Shown here piece after piece: positions 1 through 9,010 of a DNA stretch of 64,000 nt (its first letter is position 1; every line of letters begins with the position of its first letter). The notes beneath the pieces were generated by a model. It did not search any database, was not told where the DNA came from, and saw nothing but the letters and a program-made list of their open reading frames with translations. Source of the stretch: Actinomycetospora callitridis (lineage in GTDB: Bacteria > Actinomycetota > Actinomycetes > Mycobacteriales > Pseudonocardiaceae); contig NZ_JAQZAK010000002.1 of the NCBI RefSeq assembly GCF_028737265.1, positions 558,001-622,000 on the forward strand, given 5' to 3'. The translations under genes were made by a program, and so were the position numbers.

Positions 1-1
1 C

Positions 2-484
2 GACGCCGACCGCGTCTTCCTGCTCTCCACGACCCACGGCCCCGAGACGGCCGGGCTCACCGCGTTCCGCGCCGTCGTCGAGGCCTACCGCCGCGAGGAC
101 CCGGTGGCCACGATGCGCCGCCAGGGCACGACGCTCGCCGAGGCGTGCAACGAGGTCGTCGCCGCGGCCGGGCTCGGCGAGTTCGTCGACGTCGTCGGGC
201 ACCCCGCCTGCCTCGTCTTCCGCACCCGCGACGCCTCGTGCCGCCCGTCGCAGGAGATGCGCACGGTGTTCCTCGCCGAGCTGCTGCGCCGCGGCGTCCT
301 CGGGCAGTCGTTCGTCATCTCGGCGGCGCACACCGACGCCGACGTCGAGCAGACCGTCAACGCCGTGGCCGGGGCGCTGCCCGCCTACGAGCGCGCGCTC
401 GAGCTCGGCGCGGACGCGGTGCTCGACGGCCGTCCCGTCGCACCGGCGCTGCGCTCCACCGCCGCGCCCCGCCGGATCCGATGA
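2..484 (+). CDS. Aminotransferase class III, glutamate-1-semialdehyde aminomutase-like (C-terminal part)
   Basis: The reading frame is open from base 2 and the 5' part lies outside the window. The visible 160 residues start with a STTHGPET stretch typical of the glutamate-1-semialdehyde 2,1-aminomutase branch of PLP fold-type I enzymes, and end with the small C-terminal domain. The lysine that binds PLP would lie upstream and cannot be seen. Such enzymes sit in many polysaccharide clusters, where they probably act on a sugar or other precursor rather than in haem synthesis; this is inference from the neighbours. The stop overlaps the galE-like start by an ATGA junction at 481-484, so the two are translationally coupled. 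Substrate unknown. Confidence 0.75.
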   Translation, partial: DADRVFLLSTTHGPETAGLTAFRAVVEAYRREDPVATMRRQGTTLAEACNEVVAAAGLGEFVDVVGHPACLVFRTRDASCRPSQEMRTVFLAELLRRGVLGQSFVISAAHTDADVEQTVNAVAGALPAYERALELGADAVLDGRPVAPALRSTAAPRRIR

Positions 485-1470
485 CGGCGGTGACGGGGAC
501 GGGTCGCTGGCTCGTCACCGGCGGCGCCGGCTACATCGGCGCGCACACCGTGCGGGCGCTGCGGGCGCGGGGCGACGACGTGGTGGTGCTCGACGATCTC
601 TCCGCCGGGCTCCCCGCACGCGTCGACGACGACGTCCCCCTCGTGCGGGCGAGCGTGCTCGACGAGGACACGGTCGCCGCCACGCTCGCCGAGCACCGCC
701 TCGACGGCGTCCTGCACTTCGCGGCGCGCAAGAGCGTGCCCGAGTCGGTGGCGCACCCGCTGTACTACTGGCGCGAGAACGTCGAGGGCCTGCGCAGCAT
801 CCTCGCGGCGTGCGGGCGCGCCGGTGTGGAGCGCTTCGTGTACTCGTCGAGCGCCGCGGTCTACGGCGCGACGACGGGGGCCGCGGTGGCCGAGGACGAC
901 CCCTGCGAGCCGGTGAACCCGTACGGCACCACCAAGCTCGCCGGGGAGTGGCTGCTCGCCGACGTGCACCGCGCCACCGGGCTGCGCTACGTCGCGCTGC
1001 GCTACTTCAACGTCGCCGGCGCCCGGGACGCGCGCCTGGCCGACCGGGGGCAGGCGAACCTCGTGCCGATCGCGCTCGACGCCGTCGCGCGCGGCGGTGC
1101 CCCGACCGTCTTCGGCACCGACTACGACACCCCCGACGGCAGCTGCGTGCGCGACTTCGTGCACGTCGACGACCTCGCCGACGCCCACGTCGCCGCCACC
1201 GCCCTGCTCGACGAGCCGTGCGCCGAGACCCTCAACGTCGGCGTCGGCCGGGGCTTCTCGGTGCTCGAGGTGATGGCCACGGTCGGCCGCATCGCCGGGC
1301 GCCCCGTCGACCCGGTGATCGCGGAGCGGCGCCCGGGCGACCCGGCGGCCGTGGTCGCCGACGTCTCGCGCATCGCCGGACGTCTCGGCTGGCGCGCCCG
1401 TCACGACCTCGACGACATCGTCGCCTCGGCCTGGGAGGCGCGCCTCAGCTCGTCGGCGTCAGGCTCCTGA
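481..1470 (+). CDS. galE: UDP-glucose 4-epimerase-like NAD-dependent sugar epimerase
   Basis: Extended short-chain dehydrogenase of 329 residues, the usual GalE length. The N terminus has the NAD-binding TGGAGYIG loop (residues 13-20). The catalytic serine sits in YSSSAAVYG and the catalytic pair in YGTTK (Y-x3-K). The reaction would be UDP-glucose to UDP-galactose interconversion, or the N-acetylated equivalents, feeding polysaccharide assembly in the cytoplasm. The ATG overlaps the upstream aminotransferase stop (ATGA). Its last 26 bases overlap the end of the convergent deacetylase gene. Family assignment is firm; exact substrate is not. Confidence 0.88.
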   Translation: MTAVTGTGRWLVTGGAGYIGAHTVRALRARGDDVVVLDDLSAGLPARVDDDVPLVRASVLDEDTVAATLAEHRLDGVLHFAARKSVPESVAHPLYYWRENVEGLRSILAACGRAGVERFVYSSSAAVYGATTGAAVAEDDPCEPVNPYGTTKLAGEWLLADVHRATGLRYVALRYFNVAGARDARLADRGQANLVPIALDAVARGGAPTVFGTDYDTPDGSCVRDFVHVDDLADAHVAATALLDEPCAETLNVGVGRGFSVLEVMATVGRIAGRPVDPVIAERRPGDPAAVVADVSRIAGRLGWRARHDLDDIVASAWEARLSSSASGS

Positions 1471-2410
1471 CCGCGCCGGCGCCCCGTCGGGCGACCTTGC
1501 GGGCGAGGCCCGTGCCCTTGCGGGCGACCTTGCCGAACAGCTCGCCGACGTCGGTGAGCGGCGTGAGCACGATCCGGTGCATCGCGAACGGCGGCTCGTT
1601 CGGCCCGACGAGACCCGGACGGGTGGTGATGGCCGCGCGGTAGCCCGCGCCGCGCGCCACGGACATCGTCCGCTCGTCGTAGTCGCCGGCGTTGCCGTTG
1701 GGGTACGCGAGCAGGTCGACGGTCTGGCCCAGGCCCTCCTCGAGCGCGCGGCGCGACGCGGTGAGCTCGTGGCGCTGGGTGCCCTCGTCCTCGCGGGAGA
1801 GGATCGGGTGGGTGACGGTGTGCGACCCGATGCCGTGCCCGGTGGCCGCGAGCGCCCGCGCGCCGTCCCAGTCGAGGAACATCGGCGGACGCGGCGGCGG
1901 GGGTGGGGCGATGCGCTCGGCGATGCGGGCGACGGCCTCGACGCGCGTGGCGCGGTCGACGAGCTTGAGCTCGTCCTTCAGGGCGGCCTGCGCGGCGCGG
2001 CGGGCCGCCGGCGTCGACAGGTCGTGGGTGCGGCCTGCCCACTCCAGGCTCGGCGCGGTGACGCGGTCGAACGCGTCGGCGAGCTCCTCCCACCAGGCGC
2101 CGATGCGCCCGGAGAGGATGTCGGAGACGAGGAAGAACGTGCCGTGCATGCCACGGCGGTCGAGCGCGGGCACGGCGGCGTCGAGCCAGTCGGCGTAGCC
2201 GTCGTCGAACGTCAGCGCCACGGCCCGCGGGGGCAGCTCGCCACCCGCGGCCAGGGTGTCCACGGCCTCGGAGAGCGGGACGACGGTGCCCAGGCGGTCG
2301 ATCGCGGCGAGCTGGCGTTCGAAGCCGCGGCGCCCGGCGCCCGGGTCGGCGGGGTAGAAGGGCGTCGGGTCGATGTTGTGCCAGCCCAGCACGAGCAGCC
2401 GTCGACTCAT
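1445..2410 (-). CDS. Polysaccharide deacetylase (NodB homology, CE4 family)
   Basis: 321 residues. The NodB motif LTFDDGY carries the metal and catalytic aspartates, and SHTVTHP carries the HxxxH metal site; a later LAYPNG segment matches the third family motif. There is no clear signal peptide, so it may act in the cytoplasm or be exported non-classically. CE4 enzymes remove N- or O-acetyl groups from polysaccharides. The ATG at 2410 was chosen because a TACGCT -10 lies 8 bases upstream, which predicts a leaderless mRNA. The 3' end overlaps the galE-like gene in antisense. Confidence 0.82.
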   Translation of the reverse strand: MSRRLLVLGWHNIDPTPFYPADPGAGRRGFERQLAAIDRLGTVVPLSEAVDTLAAGGELPPRAVALTFDDGYADWLDAAVPALDRRGMHGTFFLVSDILSGRIGAWWEELADAFDRVTAPSLEWAGRTHDLSTPAARRAAQAALKDELKLVDRATRVEAVARIAERIAPPPPPRPPMFLDWDGARALAATGHGIGSHTVTHPILSREDEGTQRHELTASRRALEEGLGQTVDLLAYPNGNAGDYDERTMSVARGAGYRAAITTRPGLVGPNEPPFAMHRIVLTPLTDVGELFGKVARKGTGLARKVARRGAGAVRSLTPTS

Positions 2411-2418
2411 GGCGACCG

Positions 2419-2424
2419 AGCGTA
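2419..2424 (-). promoter_or_regulatory. -10 element (TACGCT), leaderless start of deacetylase gene
   Basis: TACGCT fits the actinobacterial -10 pattern TAnnnT and lies 8 bases upstream of the ATG at 2410, so transcription would start at or next to the start codon. No convincing -35 is visible. Confidence 0.5.
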
Positions 2425-2507
2425 TCGGCACCCCGGATCCCGCTGACGAAGCGGCTTTTCTCGCACCCAGTGCAAGCGTGGACGCAGGGCTTGCACCCGG
2501 CGGGTGC

Positions 2508-3632
2508 TCAGCGCGAGCGCGTCCCCGGCATGCGGGCGAGGACGGGCTTGGCGATGTCGCGCAGGCGCGCGCGCAGATCCGGGGACAGGCCGTCGGTGGC
2601 CCGGCGGACGCCGGCGTCGACCTGGGCCAGCACACGCGTCGGGTGGAGCGCGCCGGCGACGACGAGGGTCTCGACCGCACGCTCGTCGGTGGCGAAGCGG
2701 GCCTTGTAGGTCTCGTCGCCGAGCAGCAGGTCGTACTCGTCGGCGCCCTCCTCGATGGCCTCGCGCACCGTGTGCGCCATGAGCACCAGACCGACGCTCT
2801 TGTCCGCCCACGCGGTGTCGAAGCCCGCCTGGAAGTAGGCGTAGCGCCCGCCGATGCGCCAGGCGTAGAGCGCCGCGACGGCCGTGCCCTCCACCTCGAG
2901 GAACGACATCCGCAGCCACCCCCGCTCGAGCGCGGCCGCGGCGAAGTCCTCGTGGAAGGCGTGCACGGTCGGGCTCGTGATCGTCGAGCCGCCCTCGCGC
3001 TCGTCCCAGCGCGAGTTGTGCAGGCGGAAGAACTCGGCGACGTCGGCGCGGACCTCGCCCGGCACGGCCGTCGCGCGGAACTTCGCGCCCTCGCCGTCGA
3101 CGAGCGCCCGCTCCTTGCGGCGCACCTGGCTGCGGAAGTTGCGGCTGCGGGCGCCGAGGAACGTGTCCCACGTGTGGCCGGTCAGCGGGACGAAGGGCAT
3201 GACGCTGCCCCGCAGCCGGGTGGCCGCGACCCGCCCGCGCAGGCCGTCGCCCAGCGCGCCGATCCACGGGGCGCCGGCGTCGACGTTGTGCAGCACGACG
3301 GCCTCGCGCCCCAGCGCGCCCGCCGCGGCGCGGGCGACCTCGGCCTCGCGCCCGGCGACCGCCACGGGGGCGAAGCGGTCGCCCACGTTGGCGCCGGCGA
3401 AGCGCACGGTGCGCCCCGAGCGGCACAGGGGCAGCAGACCCGCCAGCGAGCCGTCCGCGTCGCGCACGCGCACCACGAACGGCGGCGCGTCGGCGCCGTA
3501 GTGGCGGGCGTAGGCGCCGTACCACTCGGGCGTCGTGAACGCGTTCCCCGCGGCCTCCGCCAGGGCGCGCCACTCGTCGACCAGACCCGGCTCGTCGGCG
3601 GGGTCGGCGAGGATCTCGACGTCACGGCTCAC
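2508..3632 (-). CDS. GNAT-fold acetyltransferase, BcsL/CelD (FemAB-like) type
   Basis: 374 residues. The C-terminal half contains YDLLLGDETYKARF, a signature of the double-GNAT acetyltransferases annotated as involved in cellulose or extracellular polysaccharide synthesis. The likely role is acyl transfer from acyl-CoA to a sugar or lipid-linked intermediate in the cytoplasm; the acceptor cannot be told. It starts with GTG, 7 bases downstream of a TAGCCT -10 box. It follows the deacetylase direction (leftward) but has its own promoter, 97 bases from that gene. Confidence 0.75.
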   Translation of the reverse strand: MSRDVEILADPADEPGLVDEWRALAEAAGNAFTTPEWYGAYARHYGADAPPFVVRVRDADGSLAGLLPLCRSGRTVRFAGANVGDRFAPVAVAGREAEVARAAAGALGREAVVLHNVDAGAPWIGALGDGLRGRVAATRLRGSVMPFVPLTGHTWDTFLGARSRNFRSQVRRKERALVDGEGAKFRATAVPGEVRADVAEFFRLHNSRWDEREGGSTITSPTVHAFHEDFAAAALERGWLRMSFLEVEGTAVAALYAWRIGGRYAYFQAGFDTAWADKSVGLVLMAHTVREAIEEGADEYDLLLGDETYKARFATDERAVETLVVAGALHPTRVLAQVDAGVRRATDGLSPDLRARLRDIAKPVLARMPGTRSR

Positions 3633-3639
3633 GATCCCG

Positions 3640-3645
3640 AGGCTA
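3640..3645 (-). promoter_or_regulatory. -10 element (TAGCCT), leaderless GTG start
   Basis: TAGCCT is followed by 7 bases and then the GTG start of the acetyltransferase gene at 3632. The geometry predicts a leaderless transcript. Confidence 0.5.
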
Positions 3646-3785
3646 ACGGGCGCTGCAGTTCCCCCATCGGGGCCGACCCGCGACTCAACCTCCGGCCCTC
3701 CCGGACGTCTTCAGGAACGGTGAGCGGAGATTCGGCAACGGGACCGGGTCCACTGCCCGACGGCGGTGGCCCGGACACGCCTCGG

Positions 3786-3791
3786 TACCGT
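3786..3791 (+). promoter_or_regulatory. Candidate -10 (TACCGT) for the polysaccharide operon
   Basis: TACCGT lies about 75 bases upstream of the sugar dehydrogenase ATG in the only non-coding gap before a long rightward gene run. The -35 is not clear. Confidence 0.35.
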
Positions 3792-3866
3792 GGAAAGGCC
3801 CCGGCGCGCGGATCCGCTCCCCAACGGCCCGCCGCGACCCCGACCCTTCTGCGAGGACCCCCTGCG

Positions 3867-5192
3867 ATGAAGGTCAGTGTCTTCGGTCTCGGTTACGTGG
3901 GCACGGTGAGCGCCGCCTGCCTCGCCACGGAAGGCCACGACGTCGTCGGTGTCGACGTCAACCCGGCCAAGCTCGCGATGATCGGCGAGGGTCGCACCCC
4001 GGTGGTCGAGGAGCGCATCGGCGAGATCATCGCCGAGGTCGTCGCCTCCGGACGGCTGACGGTCACCGACGACGTCGCCACCGCCGTCCACGGCACCGAC
4101 CTCTCGCTCGTGTGCGTCGGCACGCCCTCGGCGTCCAACGGCAGCCTCGACACCACCTACCTGCAGCGCGCCGCGCAGGAGATCGGCGGCGCGCTCGCGA
4201 CGCGCGACGACAGCGCGGGCCGCCACACCGTGGTCTTCCGCTCGACGATGCTGCCCGGCACGTGCCTGGGCGTCCTCGTGCCGCTGCTCGAGGAGGCCTC
4301 GGGCCTCATCGCGGGCCAGGACTTCGGCGTCGCGGTGAACCCCGAGTTCCTGCGCGAGGGCTCGAGCGTCAAGGACTTCTACGACCCGCCCAAGACCGTG
4401 GTCGGCGAGCTCGACCCGGCCAGCGGCGACGCCGTCCTCTCCCTCTACGCCGGCCTCGGGGCCCCGGAGTTCCGGGTGGAACCGCCGGTGGCCGAGATGA
4501 CGAAGTACGTCGACAACACGTTCCACGGACTCAAGATCGGGTTCGCGAACGAGATCGGCGCCCTGGCCCGCGAGCTCGGCGTCGACTCCCACGACGTCAT
4601 GGAAATCTTCCTGTCGGACACCAAGCTGAACATCAGCCCGGCGTACCTGCGCCCGGGCTTCGCGTTCGGCGGCTCGTGCCTGCCCAAGGACCTGCGCGGG
4701 CTGGTGCACGCCGCGCGTCGCCACGACGTCCGGGTGCCGATCCTCGAGAACGTGCTGCCGTCCAACGACGAGCACATCCAGCGCGCGTTCGAGCACGTCG
4801 CGGCCACCGGCAAGCGACGGGTCGGCGTGTTCGGCCTCGCGTTCAAGGGCGGCACCGACGACCTGCGCGAGAGCCCGCTGGTCGAGCTCTGCGAGCGGAT
4901 GCTCGGCAAGGGCTACGACCTGCGCATCTACGACCCCGCCGTCGTCGAGTCGGCGCTGCTCGGGGCCAACCGCGCGTTCATCGAGGCCCACCTGCCGCAC
5001 CTGCGCGACCTCCTCGTCGACACCGTCGCCGAGGTCGTCGACCACGCGGAGGTGCTCGTCGTCGGGAAGGCGGACGACGACGTCCGTACCGCGCTCGGCC
5101 ACGGCACCCCCGTGCCCGTCATCGACCTCGTCCGGCTCCCGGACGCGGCGGCGCGTCGCCAACAGGAAGGATATGTCGGCCTTGCCTGGTAG
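3867..5192 (+). CDS. UDP-glucose/GDP-mannose 6-dehydrogenase family protein
   Basis: 441 residues, the normal length. The N-terminal Rossmann domain begins with GLGYVG. The central dimerisation domain has NPEFLREGS, and the active-site cysteine lies in GGSCLPKD. The C-terminal domain has VFGLAFKGGTDDLRESP. The enzyme oxidises a nucleotide sugar twice at C6 to give a uronic acid; the NPEFLREGSSVKDF region looks more like the GDP-mannose (AlgD) branch, but UDP-glucose cannot be excluded. An acidic polymer is therefore likely, which fits the lyase-like proteins in the same locus. The frame stays open far upstream without start support, so the ATG with Rossmann motif 8 residues in was chosen. Overlaps the next gene by 20 bases. 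Confidence 0.88.
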   Translation: MKVSVFGLGYVGTVSAACLATEGHDVVGVDVNPAKLAMIGEGRTPVVEERIGEIIAEVVASGRLTVTDDVATAVHGTDLSLVCVGTPSASNGSLDTTYLQRAAQEIGGALATRDDSAGRHTVVFRSTMLPGTCLGVLVPLLEEASGLIAGQDFGVAVNPEFLREGSSVKDFYDPPKTVVGELDPASGDAVLSLYAGLGAPEFRVEPPVAEMTKYVDNTFHGLKIGFANEIGALARELGVDSHDVMEIFLSDTKLNISPAYLRPGFAFGGSCLPKDLRGLVHAARRHDVRVPILENVLPSNDEHIQRAFEHVAATGKRRVGVFGLAFKGGTDDLRESPLVELCERMLGKGYDLRIYDPAVVESALLGANRAFIEAHLPHLRDLLVDTVAEVVDHAEVLVVGKADDDVRTALGHGTPVPVIDLVRLPDAAARRQQEGYVGLAW

Positions 5193-6369
5193 AGCCCTGA
5201 TCGTCGTCGAGAACCTCTCGGTCCCGTTCGACCGGCGGGTCTGGCAGGAGTGCCAGACCCTCACCGGCCACGGCTGGGAGGTCGAGGTGATCTGCCCGCT
5301 GGGGACGAAGCGGGACACCGAGACCGAGGTCGTCATCGACGGCGTCCGGATCCACCGCTACCCCCTCGTGGCCGCCACCGGGGGGCCGCAGGGCTACCTC
5401 AAGGAGTACGGCACCGCCCTCTGGCACACGAACCGGCTGATCAAGCGCATCCAGAAGCGCGCGCCGGTCGACGTGGTCCACCTGTGCAACCCGCCGGACC
5501 TGCTGTTCCTCCCCGCGCTGCGCGCGAAGGCCCGCGGCGCCCGCATCATCTTCGACCAGCACGACCTCGTGCCGGAGCTCTACCTCTCACGCTTCCGCGA
5601 GAAGCGCGACTCGATGTACTGGGCGATGCGCCTGCTGGAGTGGGGCACCTACCGCACCGCGGACACCGTCATCGCCACCAACGAGAGCTACCGCGCCGTG
5701 GCCACCGGCCGCGGGCGGGTGCCGGTCGAGGACACGTTCGTGGTCCGCAGCGCGCCGGCCGTCGAACGGTTCCGGCTGCGCGACGCCGAGCCGGCGCTGG
5801 CCCGGGGCAAGGAGCACCTGCTCTGCTACCTCGGCGTCATGGGCCCGCAGGACGGCGTCGACTACGCGATCCGCGCGCTGGCCGACCTCGCCGAGCGCCG
5901 TGACGACTGGCACGCGGTCTTCATGGGCACCGGCGACGCGTTCGACGACGTCGTCGCCCTGTCCCACGCCTACGGGCTCGACGACCGCGTCACGTTCACC
6001 GGGCGCATCTCCGACGAGGACGTGCTGCGGCACCTGTCCACCGCGTCGGTGTGCCTGGCCCCGGACCCGCGCAATCCCCTCAACGACGTGTCCACCATGA
6101 ACAAGATCATGGAGTACATGGCGATGGAGCGGCCCGTGGTGTCGTTCGACCTGGTCGAGGCGCGGGTCTCGGCGGGCGAGGCGGCGGTCTACGCCCGCCC
6201 CAATGACGTCGGCGAGTTCGCGGGCCTGGTGTCCGAGCTGCTCGACGACCCCCGTCGCCGCCGGGCGATGGGCGAGATCGGCGTGGAACGGGTTTCCGGG
6301 CCGCTCTCGTGGACGAACTCCGAGAAGGAACTGCTGGCCGCGTACGAATCGGCCACGCGAGGTCGCTGA
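5173..6369 (+). CDS. Glycosyltransferase family 4
   Basis: 398 residues with the two-domain GT-B layout. The N-terminal domain contains IIFDQHDLVPEL; the C-terminal domain contains the nucleotide-sugar region from FMGTGD to NKIMEYMAMERPVVSF. It would be a retaining transferase adding one sugar to a lipid-linked intermediate at the inner membrane face. The gene overlaps the dehydrogenase gene by 20 bases, so it is in the same operon. Donor and acceptor unknown. Confidence 0.82.
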   Translation: MSALPGRALIVVENLSVPFDRRVWQECQTLTGHGWEVEVICPLGTKRDTETEVVIDGVRIHRYPLVAATGGPQGYLKEYGTALWHTNRLIKRIQKRAPVDVVHLCNPPDLLFLPALRAKARGARIIFDQHDLVPELYLSRFREKRDSMYWAMRLLEWGTYRTADTVIATNESYRAVATGRGRVPVEDTFVVRSAPAVERFRLRDAEPALARGKEHLLCYLGVMGPQDGVDYAIRALADLAERRDDWHAVFMGTGDAFDDVVALSHAYGLDDRVTFTGRISDEDVLRHLSTASVCLAPDPRNPLNDVSTMNKIMEYMAMERPVVSFDLVEARVSAGEAAVYARPNDVGEFAGLVSELLDDPRRRRAMGEIGVERVSGPLSWTNSEKELLAAYESATRGR

Positions 6370-6445
6370 GCATGAACCACGCCGCCGACCCCGCGCGAAG
6401 GCGCTCCGACGGGCGAAGCACGTCTGAGACTCCGACGCTCGACAT

Positions 6446-6451
6446 TAGGAT
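6446..6451 (+). promoter_or_regulatory. Candidate internal -10 (TAGGAT) before the Wzz-like gene
   Basis: TAGGAT lies in the 136-base gap before the chain-length gene. Transcription would begin near 6458 and give a roughly 48-base leader ending in a strong GAGGAAAGG ribosome-binding site. Confidence 0.4.
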
Positions 6452-6505
6452 GCCGGCAGGTAGCCGCTCCGAGCGACACGCCGAGGACCCGAGGAAAGGC
6501 ACGTC

Positions 6506-9010
6506 ATGAGCCCGCTCCAGATCCAGTGGGATCGCATCCGCCGCCGGTGGGCGCTGATCCTGATCATCGGCATCGTGGCAGCGGCCGGTTCGCTGGGGGC
6601 CTCGCTCCTGCAGGGATCGACCTACACCGGCCGGTCCGCGTTGACGATCGTCTCGCAGGACCGCGCGCCCGAGCAGGACACCGTCCTCGCCCAGGGCTAT
6701 GCCGACTACTTCAACCAGGCGTCGTCGCAGCAGCAGCTGCGCCAGACCGCCGGTATCGACTCCTCGGTGGGCCTCAACGCCCGCATCGCCGCCGCCAGCC
6801 CGATCGTCTACATCGAGGCCGTCGCGGACAGCCCCGAGGTCGCCTCGGACGCCGCGACGAAGATGGCCGTCGCCCTGCGCGACGACGTCAACTCCAGCCT
6901 CGGCGGGGACTCGCAGGCCCGGCAGCTCGCCGACCTCAACCAGCAGCTCGCCACGGCCCAGCGGACCGGCGACCAGGCCCAGGTGAGCACGCTCCAGCGC
7001 CAGATCAGCGAGCTCCAGGGCCAGAGCACCAACCAGCTGCAGGACCTCCAGCTCAACGCCGGCGTCGTCGCCAACCCCACGAACGCGGGCCGCAACGCCG
7101 CCGCCGCCCTGGTCGGCGGTCTGCTCCTCGGCGCCCTGCTGGCCATGGCCCTCGGCCGCTTCGAGAACCGCATCGTGACCCCGAACGAGGTCCGCGACCG
7201 CCTCGGCCTCCAGGTCCTCGCGGCCGTCGGCGGCAAGCGCAAGTCCGGTGAGAACGCCCGCAACGAGATGCTCCGCGCGCTCATGGGCCTCACCAACGCG
7301 CACGGCATGCCCGTGCCGGGCTCGCTCGCGATCACCGGCCCCACCACGACGCGCGCCTCGAAGACCCGGGTCGCCGTCGCGCTCGCCGGCCTGCGCGCGC
7401 TGCAGGGCCAGACGACGCTTCTGGTCCAGGCCGACTTCGAGAGCGACGCCGGCGGCTCGTCGGAGCTCGCCTCGATGTCCGGTGTGGCCGACTTCCTCGC
7501 CGAGCGCGGCGACAGCCGTCTCGACGGCAAGGTGTTCTCCAACGGCCGCGCGCTGCTGGTGTCCCCGCGGGGCAGCAAGCGCGACGACCTGTTCGCGCTG
7601 TTCTCCCGCTCGCACGTCTCCCGCCTGCTCCAGCAGGGCTCGATGCTCGCCGACCTGGTGATCATCGACGCCCCGCCGGTCCAGTCCGTCGAGGGCCAGG
7701 TCGTCTGCTCCGCCGCCGACCGCTCGCTGCTGGTGGTCGAGGAGGGCGAGACCCGTTCCCGCGACGCCTCCGCGGCGCTCGAGGCGCTGGCCCAGGCCGG
7801 CGGCACCGCCCTCGGTGTCGTGCTCGTCCGCAACCCGAGCCAGCTCGTCGACCCCGGCTTCCTCGCCGAGCGGTCCTGGTCGCCGGTGCGCCTGCCGGCC
7901 GGTCCGTCCGTGCCGCAGGCCCGCCCGGCGCCCGTCGGTGGCCCCGGTGGTCCGGGTGTGCCCGCCGGCCAGCCCGGTCCCGGGCGCCCGGCCCAGGTCC
8001 CGCCGGCCGACCGCACGGCCCCGATCTCCCGCGAGAAGCTCGAGGAGGCCCGCGCCGCGATGGGCGCCGGCGCCGCCGGAGCAGCGGCGGGTGCCGCGGC
8101 CGGCTCGGCCTCGGGCGGCCCGGAGGGCGCCAACGGCGCCCCCGTGAACGGTGCCGCGAAGCCCACCAACGGCACCGCGGTGCGCAGCGGGGCCGGCGGT
8201 TCCGGAGGCGCCGGGAACTCCGCCCCGAAGGGCACCAACGGCGCGCCCGTCGACCGTCCCGCGCCGCGGCGTGAGGAGCGCCGGGACGACAAGCCGGCGG
8301 GCGGCACGTCCGCTTCCGGCGCGAAGCCGTCCCCGGCCGCGAAGCCCTCCCCCGCCGGCCAGGCGGGTGCCCAGCCGGGTGCCCCGTCGGCCGGGCAGCC
8401 CGGTGACCGCTCCGGCGGCCCCCAGGGCGGCTCGAAGCCCGGCACGGGCCCCTCGGCCGGTGGCGCCTCCGGCGCGTCGTCGCCGTCGGCGTCGGCCGCT
8501 CCCGCGAAGCCGGCCCCCGGCGGCGCTCCCGGCCAGCCCGCGCCGTCGGGCCCCGAGGGCGCGCCCGGCGTCAGCGTGCACACCCGCCGCGGCTCGGGCG
8601 TCAAGCCCTCGCCGAGCCCGAAGCCCGGCGTCGGCGCCGGCCCGCAGCCGAAGGGCCCCCAGCCCACCGGCGGCCAGCAGGGCGGCCAACAGGGGGGCCA
8701 GCAGGGCGCCCCGCAGAACGGGCAGCCCTCCGCGTCCGCGCGGCCCGCCACCTCGGCGCCGAAGCCGGCGACGTCGTCCGGCGCGAAGGCCGGGAGCGCG
8801 TCGGCGTCGCCGAGCTCGCCCCCCGGCGCGAAGCGCGTCGGCACGGCGCGGTTCTCCTCCAGCGCCTCCGGCGCGGCCCCGAACGGCAACGGCGGCTCGC
8901 CGTCGTCGAAGGACAGCGGCCCCGCCAAGGGCACGGACAGCGCGGCACCGAGCGCGCAGCAGGCCGGCGGGCTCTCCGCCCCCACGGTCACGCTGCGCAC
9001 GGAGAAGTGA
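6506..9010 (+). CDS. Wzz-like chain-length determinant with degenerate tyrosine-kinase-like domain and long Pro/Gly/Ala/Ser tail
   Basis: 834 residues. A Wzz domain with transmembrane helices near residues 14-34 and 197-216 encloses an extracytoplasmic segment containing a Gln-rich coiled coil. From about residue 270 a BY-kinase/ParA-like fold follows: the Walker A position reads TGPTTTRASKT instead of the usual GExGKST, the Walker A' position reads LVQADFE, and Walker B reads LVIIDAPP. Residues from about 455 to 834 are low-complexity Pro/Gly/Ala/Ser with no tyrosine, so the usual C-terminal tyrosine cluster is absent. The tail ends in SAPTVTLRTEK. It probably regulates polymer length but may not be a working kinase. 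The stop overlaps the next start (GTGA). Confidence 0.8.
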   Translation: MSPLQIQWDRIRRRWALILIIGIVAAAGSLGASLLQGSTYTGRSALTIVSQDRAPEQDTVLAQGYADYFNQASSQQQLRQTAGIDSSVGLNARIAAASPIVYIEAVADSPEVASDAATKMAVALRDDVNSSLGGDSQARQLADLNQQLATAQRTGDQAQVSTLQRQISELQGQSTNQLQDLQLNAGVVANPTNAGRNAAAALVGGLLLGALLAMALGRFENRIVTPNEVRDRLGLQVLAAVGGKRKSGENARNEMLRALMGLTNAHGMPVPGSLAITGPTTTRASKTRVAVALAGLRALQGQTTLLVQADFESDAGGSSELASMSGVADFLAERGDSRLDGKVFSNGRALLVSPRGSKRDDLFALFSRSHVSRLLQQGSMLADLVIIDAPPVQSVEGQVVCSAADRSLLVVEEGETRSRDASAALEALAQAGGTALGVVLVRNPSQLVDPGFLAERSWSPVRLPAGPSVPQARPAPVGGPGGPGVPAGQPGPGRPAQVPPADRTAPISREKLEEARAAMGAGAAGAAAGAAAGSASGGPEGANGAPVNGAAKPTNGTAVRSGAGGSGGAGNSAPKGTNGAPVDRPAPRREERRDDKPAGGTSASGAKPSPAAKPSPAGQAGAQPGAPSAGQPGDRSGGPQGGSKPGTGPSAGGASGASSPSASAAPAKPAPGGAPGQPAPSGPEGAPGVSVHTRRGSGVKPSPSPKPGVGAGPQPKGPQPTGGQQGGQQGGQQGAPQNGQPSASARPATSAPKPATSSGAKAGSASASPSSPPGAKRVGTARFSSSASGAAPNGNGGSPSSKDSGPAKGTDSAAPSAQQAGGLSAPTVTLRTEK

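Noticed and set aside
2373..3866. Extension of the sugar dehydrogenase upstream by about 500 codons in the same frame
   Set aside because: The upstream part is antisense to the acetyltransferase gene and has no motif; the Rossmann GLGYVG begins 6 residues after the chosen ATG.
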